A DNA stretch of 64,000 bases from Leuctra nigra (Eukaryota > Arthropoda > Insecta > Plecoptera > Leuctridae): NCBI GenBank assembly GCA_934045905.1, contig OW203762.1, positions 16,400,345 to 16,464,344 on the forward strand, in the 5' to 3' direction. The translations under genes and the position numbers were made by a program. Each line of letters begins with the position of its first letter. Positions within the stretch are counted from its first letter, which is position 1. Below are positions 52,801 to 61,800 of this stretch, one piece after another. A model generated the notes under the pieces. That model saw nothing but the letters and a program-made list of their open reading frames with translations. It was not told the DNA's origin and ran no database searches.

Positions 52801-55800
52801 CTTTTGATCAACTTGTGTACATATTAAGAAGTGGTAAATGCGTAAATGTGCAGTAATATAACGTATAACTGCAGCGACTTGGTCGCCTTGCCAAAGGAAA
52901 GCTTCCCTTTCCATAGCTCAGGCGGCTCTGATTGTACTTTTCGCATCTCCCTCTGTAGTCTAAACTCGCTGCCTATAACCCCTAACCAATCGCCATCTTG
53001 CCAGACAGGTGGCTCTATCTTCTAGTGAGTGAATAAGAGTGTCTAATACTCACACATGACTTTGAGCACCACTGGATTGCTGGTCCCCTTGCCCTCCGTG
53101 TTGGCTGCCAGACAAGTGTAGTCACCGCCCGTGTGACGCGTGACACTCTGTAGCACCAGACTCTGATCGCTGAGGATCACACCCGCCGTGACATTGTGGT
53201 GGATCTCACGGCCCTGTAAAGACAAGAGCATTGTTATGACACGTGTAGTCACCGCCCGTGTGACGCGTGACACTCTGAAGTACCAGACTCTGATCGCTGA
53301 GGATCACACCCGCCGTGACATTGTGGTGGATCTCACGGCCCTGTAAAGACAAGAGCATTGTTATGACACGTGTAGTCACCGCCCGTGTGACGCGTGACAC
53401 ACTGTAGCACCAGACTCTGATCGCTGAGGATCACACCCGCCGTGACATTGTGGTGGATCTCACGGCCCTGTAAAGACAAGAACATTGTTATGACAAGTGT
53501 AGTCACCGCCCGTGTGACGCGTGACACTCTGTAGCACCAGACTCTGATCGCTGAGGATCACACCCGCCGTGACATTGTGGTGGATCTCACGGCCCTGTAA
53601 AGACAAGAGCATTGTTGAGCGAGCGACTCCTTTTGACTCTTTTGGCAACTGCTACCTGGATCAATAGAAGTAGCACCGTTTCACTGATCGATCTGAAACT
53701 TTACACACATATAGAGACAACCTTTTCTGTTTGCAGAACTCATTTTTTTAAATCCGTTCATTGGTTAAAAATTTAAATTTAAATAAACATCTCCTGATAG
53801 GTTGAAAAATGAAAACGGCATTAGATAAATCTAATCAAACTCATATTTTGCATGGTCATTAAGACCAACATTGTCTCTTATTTTACAAATTTTCATCCCA
53901 ATCAGTTACGAACGTATGCACTTATTGACATTTTTAATAGCTGTCAGAACCTATCGAAATGAATGTTTTTCCATTGCAACTGAATCTGATTTAATGCAAC
54001 GTGGAAATTCAATAGGTGATAAATTACAACGAACATCCCACCTTCCGTGGGCAATACAGCATTTCGTGTACCTTTCATCAGAACTGAATTTTTTCTCCTA
54101 CATTAATACTCTCACATTATCTTGTACTTCACTAACTATTGCATTCCTTAGATTCATTATTCGCGATTTAAAACAGTAACAGCGTCGTTTAAGACAATAA
54201 ATGTGCCGATGACGTCTTAGTGACAGCTCGAGGAGCATACTTCATACTAGTGCGTGACCTTGAGAATAAAGTGTCCTGACTACTGCCAGCTAGCGGGAAT
54301 AAGTTTCGTCATCGCGAGAGTTTCACCCTTGCTCTGAACTTTATCTCACCATGCTAATAAACCATTTCAAATGTTTCAACTTTTTTCAACATTTCACAGC
54401 CTGTTCGATTGCCAGATACGATTGATGTTGTGTCAACATGCGAAGCTAACTAATCTGCCAGAATGCAGCACAGCTTTGTGTCCCGAAGCTAGCTGAACTG
54501 TCAAACTGTCATATGCACACAAAAATACAAGGTAGGCGGTGAATTTCATCTAAATAATGTACACCCAGCAAATCATAAAACGGTATTTGAACGAAACGGA
54601 TTGGATGCTGGTCATGTTACCTGACAATCAATCCATGTGGGCATAGACTTCATCGGATGATGCCTTCACATTTTTTCAACCAATAAGTTACTTTCAAATT
54701 CATTTTTATCATTTGTTAAGTGTACAGAATATAATAACAATATAATAACGTGATAGATATCCAACCAAGCAGTATGCCACTTCCTCATAGTTGACTTGTT
54801 TTCAGCAGACAAACAGAGATTCGGAGATGATAGAAAAAGTAACGCAGAGGCTGGATTCACACAAGTATTATTCTGCTAAACAATACCAAAATACAAAAAG
54901 TATCATAATACGATACTTGAATATAATATTTATTTGCACATAAATCTTGTCCCACTTGATGTATTTCGTTGGACTATTTAAATATATCTGCTGGCTTATC
55001 TTTTATTGAATAAACTTCTCGTATTCAATTACCTTTCGATTACCTTTACATACAAAAGATTTACTTTGAAATCAAGCAAAATTATAAAGTAATCGTTTCG
55101 AGAGGTTTTATCAAGTGAATAAATTCAATGTGATATGATATTAAACAATATCAGCTAGACTGAAAGCCCTACATGCACAGTTATTCATAGAACAGCATTG
55201 TTCGTATCCAATTAAGAACAATTTGTTTGTCTAACTCTATGAGTAAATGTCTCCCAGCAAGAAAACTAATTGTTGACTAATTATTATAGCTCGGACTAAA
55301 AAGCAACGCCCACCCAAGTCTGTCCACATAAATAACTTAGTAATTTGATTTATTTTCGCGACTGTTTATTCTGCTTTTGCACGAGAATGGTCTGGTTGAT
55401 GGGAAAGCGGTATTGAAAACTTACAGAACTCAAAACAAAGCGTGGACCAGAGTGGATGTCAGATTGAATGGTCATTGAGAGATCATCAACTAAAACATCA
55501 TCCGAGTCATCTTTGTTCACAGCATCAGAGCATTATGCTCTATTTAAACCTGAATTAAAAGAGGCATATTCACATTGGTATATTGAAAACGATACATGAA
55601 AAGAGATTGAACGTGGATTGAAAAAATAAAAACACGATATAGTCGCTGCCAACAAATTAAATATTGATGTTTGTACTACGTACTAGTATCAGATTACAAT
55701 CATAAGCTCAGGTTGACGAAAAAACAATCATACTTGATAAAGTGAGTAGTACAAGTATTTAAATTTGTTTCATATATTTTTGGTGTATTATTTCATATTG

Positions 55801-58800
55801 GAAATGAAACAAAATATCAAACTAAACCAAATAAATGGCAAAATTCAGTTTTGTAAGCCGTAATGTGTACTTTTTATGGAGACTTTAATGGTGTGCGACA
55901 GTGTATAATGATGTTCGATATTCTATGTCAAATTTGTTGCAAACACACATTACCCAAGATTTATTACAATTCTTATATGTTGTAACATGTTAATTGTGAT
56001 ATATTTCTCAACGTTTTGGCAGATAAATGAAAAACTGTACATGTTTGTTTCCCAGTATGCTCAACGGGTTTCATTGAGGTTCCATTATTAAATAATAACC
56101 GTTATTAAATCGAAATTCCAGAAATATTTCATCTCTCTCCTCGATATTTTAGACATCCGACTGCAGCTCATAGACATTGCGTTATCATCATTATCATAAT
56201 CAATAATTTTAACCAATCCTATTCCTAACTTTATCCATCATTATTATTGCTTGTTTGCAAATATACTGTGACGATATTTCTGTTTCGATTCCTACTTGTA
56301 AAACAATGATTTTTTTTATTTTGTGCACAGCCAAAACCATAGCTTCATGGAGTCATGCACTTTCTATAGGCAGCGTGTTTAGACAACAGATGGCACTGCA
56401 AAAAGTACAGACAGAGCCACCTAATCTGTGGGAAGGAAGCTTACCTTTTGGCAAGGCGTCCAAGTCGCTGCAGTTATACGTTATGTTGCTGCACATATTA
56501 CGCATTATCAATTCTTAAAATTTACACAAGTTTATCTAATGTTTATTCGCCTACAAAATATTAATAATAAAGTGTTCACAATTTCACTGAATCTGATCAC
56601 AATATTAATTTGCGCGAGTTAGTTCTGATTCCGAAATATTTTGAGTACATTTGTTGACATCTGATCGGTTGCTAGGTCACGGCCAATGAGAAATAAAACA
56701 GTTGACGATCTTCCCACAAAAGTTGCTAATTTCTCTCACTCGTGGCGAACTCTCGGTGCCTATTGTATTTTCCCTTGTTACGTATGCATTATAAAACAAA
56801 TATAACGTATTATATTGAAGTTTACGAAACATCTTGTATACCTACTGAAACTTTAAGGCTTAAGGTATTAGTGCAGGTTCAAATGTAGAAAAAATGCTTT
56901 CCGCTCGATTGGAGTGCCGAAATTGATTTTTTCATAATTATCGATTGTTTACATCATTCTTAATATTACCTGACGTGCCTTCAATTTTTTTGGTGGCCAT
57001 CTTGGAAAATATGGCGGAAAACGTAAATTTTACAAATTATTTAACTGTTGGTAGAGGAAAGGTTGAAAAATTATGAAATAATTCACTAAAACTAACTCAA
57101 ATATGGGGACTTGAAAAAAAAATACGCCGTGAACGAATTTTTATTTTTTCATTGTTGGAATTGACCAATCACGTTTCTGTGTTTTTTTGCTCTCAATTTA
57201 TTACGAAACGCGTGGACTTACACTAAAATATGTCGAATTCAAAATTGTAGGCAATTTCATTGTGAACAATATGCATTTTACAAAATTTTCCTGCGACCAA
57301 CAGTTTTCAGTTTAGAGCAATTATTGTGCGACCTTTCGAGTTAAGTCATCACCTCAGTAGATGCCATGGCCCCATACACGGTCAATAGTCCAGAGTCTAA
57401 GCTGCAAAAAGGGGCCTAACCCGCACCTCTGTAACGTATGAAAAGTTCTCCGAAATTAGATTAGGGTGGGTGGGCCAAAATGCCAAATTTGTCAAAAAGT
57501 CATTGTTGTCATTATCAAATAATCAAATCATATCAACCTAGTCGAGTAGCATATCAAATGAAAGCTTATCTTTAGAACAATTATTAAAAATATATATCAC
57601 CATTGTATAGTTGATACAGAGGTCAAAAGGGGTCAAAAAGTAGTCAAAATCACATTTTTCAAGTATTCCAGGAAAATGCGGTATCTTCGTCCCTAATAAA
57701 GATCATAACAAACTTTTTTATATTTATCGATCCGATATGAATCTGATTATAACATATCAAAAGTTCTCCAAATTTTGATTAGGGTGGTTGGGCCAAATTT
57801 CAAAATTTTGATAAAACTCATTGTTGTCATTTTCAAATTATATCAACCTAGTCGAGTAGCATATCAAATGAAAGCTTATGATTAGTACAACAAATTAAAA
57901 TAAATGTGACCATTTAAAAGGTCGTACAAAGGTCATGAGAGGCCAAAACATGGTAAAATTTCCCATTTTTAAGCGTCCAAGGACAATTATTATTATTATT
58001 ATTATTAAGTCTATATTCTCAACAGAGCCAGGCTCCACTAGTGAGAATGTAATATAGAGAAGGGAGGAGAGGAAACCCGGTACCGGCATGTAGCCTACTC
58101 CTGACGAAAGATACCAAGGGGACCAACGGCTTAACGTCCCTTCCGAAGGACGGTGTAACATTCACAGCACGAGCCTCCACAACCCGCGCCGTCGAGAGAC
58201 TGATAACAGGTGGAGGGAGGTCGTCACACTGACCCCCAAACACCCCAGTCTCTCTGACCCAACGGCAGCAACCTGGCAAGGCAGAGTTGAATGGTCACCC
58301 ATCCAATCGCTGACCGCGCTCAATGTTGCTTAACCTCGGTGATCTGACGAGAACCGAGGTATCCATTACACCAGCCGTTGGACAAATGTCATCAAATGTC
58401 GATGACATAATGTCATCGTTAATAAAAGTAAATAATATACTATTTGACACCAATTAACCCAAAATTAATAGTTTATAACATATAAAAAATTCGCCAAAAT
58501 TCTATATCCGTGGATGTGCCAATTAATTTTTTATTCAATTTCAAAATTGTGACATTTATAGTGATTAATAGACATTTATAGTCATTTATTGTTGTCATTA
58601 TCCAATAATCAAATCATATCAACCTAGTCGAGTAGCATATAAAATGAAGCTTATCTTTAGAACAATTATTAAAAATATATATCACCATTGTCAAGTTGAT
58701 ACATAAAATGACGATTATCCGTCATTTTATACTATTCGCTAGATTTTTCTTCACTACAAATGTCACAATTTTGAAATTGAATAAAAAATTAATTGGCTCA

Positions 58801-61800
58801 TTGACGGATTTAGAATTTTGGCGAATTTATTATATGTTATAAACTATTTAATTTTGGGTTAATTGGTGTCAAATAGTATATTATTTACTTTTATTATTAT
58901 TATTATTATTATTATTTCGTATGGTTTATTACAATTACAATAAAGTTACAAAAATTGGTAATATAAAACACAAATCAAAGGACATCATTATCATATTTAA
59001 AAAATCAATGTAAAACATAAAAAAATATTGCTTTTATTAACGATGACATAATGTCAATTGTTCTTGGACGCTTAAAAATGGGAAATTTTACCATGTTTTG
59101 GCCTCTCATGACCTTTGTATGACCTTTTAAATGGTCATATTTATTTTAATTTGTTGTACTAATCATAAGCTCTCATTTGATATGCTACTCGACTAGGTTG
59201 ATATAATTTGAAAATGACAACAATGAGTTTTATCAAAATTTTGAAATTTGGCCCAACCACCCTAATCAAAAGTTGGAGAACTTTTGATATGTTTTAGCCA
59301 GCATTGTTCTGTATCGTTTCACACCAAAAAACCTTTAGTTATAAGTACCTAGTGGCTAGGAAATTGGTATAATCTTAGATTTTGCACTCAAAATAAAAAC
59401 TGCCCTTATAAACTATATGACAGATTCATTAGCCCATTCATGTTCAAAGAAAAATTTTGGATAACTTTTAATATGTTATAATCAGATTCATATCGGATCG
59501 ATAAATATAAAAAAGTTTGTTATGATCTTTATTAGGGACGAAGATACCGCATTTTCCTGGAATACTTAAAAAATGTGATTTTGACTACTTTTTGACCCCT
59601 TTTGACCTCTGTATCAACTTTACAATGGTGATATATATTTTTAATAATTGTTCTAAAGATAAGCTTTCATTTGATATGCTACTTGACTAGGTTGATATGA
59701 TTTGATTATTTGATAATGACAACAATGACTTTTTGACAAATTTGGCATTTTGGCCCACCCACCCTAATCTAATTTCGGAGAACTTTTCATACGTTACAGA
59801 GGTGCGGGTTAGGCCCCTTTTTGCAGCTTAGACTCTGGACTATTGACCGTGTATGGGGCCATGGCATCTACTGAGGTGATGACTTAACTCGGAAGGTCGC
59901 ACAATAATTGCTCTAAACTGAAAACTGTTGGTCGCAGGAAAATTTTGTAAAATGCATATTGTTCACAATGAAATTGCCTACAATTTTGAATTCCACATAT
60001 TTTAGTCTAAGTCCACTCGTTTCGTAATAAATTGAGAGCAAAAAAACACAGAAATGTGATTGGTCAATTCCAACAATGAAAAAAATAAAATTCGTTCACG
60101 GCGTATTTTTTTTTCAAGTCCCCATATTTGAGTTAGTTTTAGTGAATTATTTCATAATTTTTCAACTTTTCCTCTACCAACAGTTAAATAATTTGTAAAA
60201 TTTACGTTTTCCGCCATATTTTCCAAGATGGCCACCAAAAAAATTGAAGGCACGTCAGGTAATATTAAGAATGATGTAAACAATCGATAATTATGAAAAA
60301 ATCAATTTCGGCACTCCAATCGAGCGGAATTACATTTGCTCCCCTACTATATTTACCTTGCAAATTTTAACAATTAAAACATGCAAAATGTTGATTGACA
60401 ATTTAACGTACGCATAACCAGAAAAAGTTAGTTTCATCGCCATTTTGCCTGTGTAAGTTCCTCTAGATGCTATCGGTTTGTTTGTGAAGTAGGTATATGA
60501 TGTCGTGCGGTGGGTTTACCTCTGAGAATAGCAAATAGACAAGCCACCGGGTTGGTGACTAAAGCTGCTTTAACAGAGCTTATCAAACCTTTGAAGGAAT
60601 TCAACTCAGAATGAGGATGGAAATTGTGTCATTATAAATACATTTGACATGAGCACAAAGAGGAACACAGCCGAGAAATCGTTAGTATTCATGGGGGAAT
60701 GTAGACCGAACGTTAGTAGAGGGAAAATGTGTTAGAAAATTCTAGCTGTGTGAAAAATATATATGAAAAATTCTTAATTGAGGCTTTAAGATATTTTGAG
60801 AGCTCGGACACTTTTTTGTAATTAATCTTTTTAATTAATGGTGAAATTTTTGAAACTGAAGTTTTTCAAGCAGAAAGGAAATACGACACTTCCCTTCTCT
60901 GTTATTCTAAGGGACTGTCATATTTTTTGAAGGTTCTTTATTTTATGCGAGTATCACCGAACGTTGCTTAAAAAAAGAAGAGCCAACGTTACGTTGTCTG
61001 TCACGCAAACTGTTAAGAACTGTCGTTTGAGCGAACAAAAGTATCATCACTTACGTATTTAAAATCACAATTATTCTAGAAATGTAGCGCAATGAGGAAA
61101 TTAGGTGATATAATACAATGAATTAAGATCATTGACCACTAAAAACCTAAATCAATACCATTACGTTTTTATACGTCACTGCACGGGATCTTCGATTGGT
61201 ATCGGCTAGCATGTCATGCCATCATCATAGTTTGTCATAGCGAGGTAACATGTGTTCTGATCAACTGCTGATAGCACTGGCACGTGACGCAATACAAACC
61301 TGAACTACTTTCAGAATTGCTTCATGTAAAGCATCTTTATGACGTCATATGATGACGAGATACGAGGAGCAATATTACAATTGGTCAGAGTGTAGGACAA
61401 GTTATGAAGTGACGGTAAATACGTATATTTACGTGCATCGTAAGTTTAAGTCCACGAGGTCAATACGTAAATATATGTATTAAATTCCTGAGATAATTAT
61501 TAAGTTTGTTTCGCTGGAGGAGGTTAAGCTCACTGTTCACTGAAGCATTAATGTCGTTACAGGTTTCTGGATCCGAGTCTACTAAGGCCCGGTTGTATAA
61601 TGCCCAGATAAAGTTAGCGGTAGGATTTATCGGTTGAAACCTTAGCAACAGCCAATGAAACACAGCCGTCCCGCTAAAGTCCACTTTAGACTAAAGTGAA
61701 CTTTATCTTACTTATCGGGACATCGTACAACCGAGCCTAAGAGAATTGAGTGTTGTCCAAAGAACATGTGCATTGTTTTCCTTCCCAAAAAATAAATATA

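Larger units (their letters stand above)
56881..60337. mobile_element. 3.5-kb palindromic element
   Basis: The outer arms, about 56881-57985 and 59045-60337, are long inverted copies with high identity. Matching landmarks include TTCCGCTCGATTGGAGTGCC, AAAATATGGCGGAAAACG, AATACGCCGTGAACGAA and CCCATACACGGTCAATAG with their complements. Inner arms at 58421-58560 and 58757-58894 are also inverted. Each arm holds direct repeats built around CAACCTAGTCGAGTAGCATA (57535, 57845, 58620 and complements). A 5S-derived SINE interrupts the left arm; about 140 bp at 58893-59035 and about 170 bp near 59290-59460 are found only in the right arm. No transposase is seen. Confidence 0.85.

Noticed and set aside
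58290..58381. Possible functional 5S rRNA gene
   Set aside because: Only about 90 nt match, the 3' third is replaced by another body and an (AAT)n tail follows; it is a SINE.
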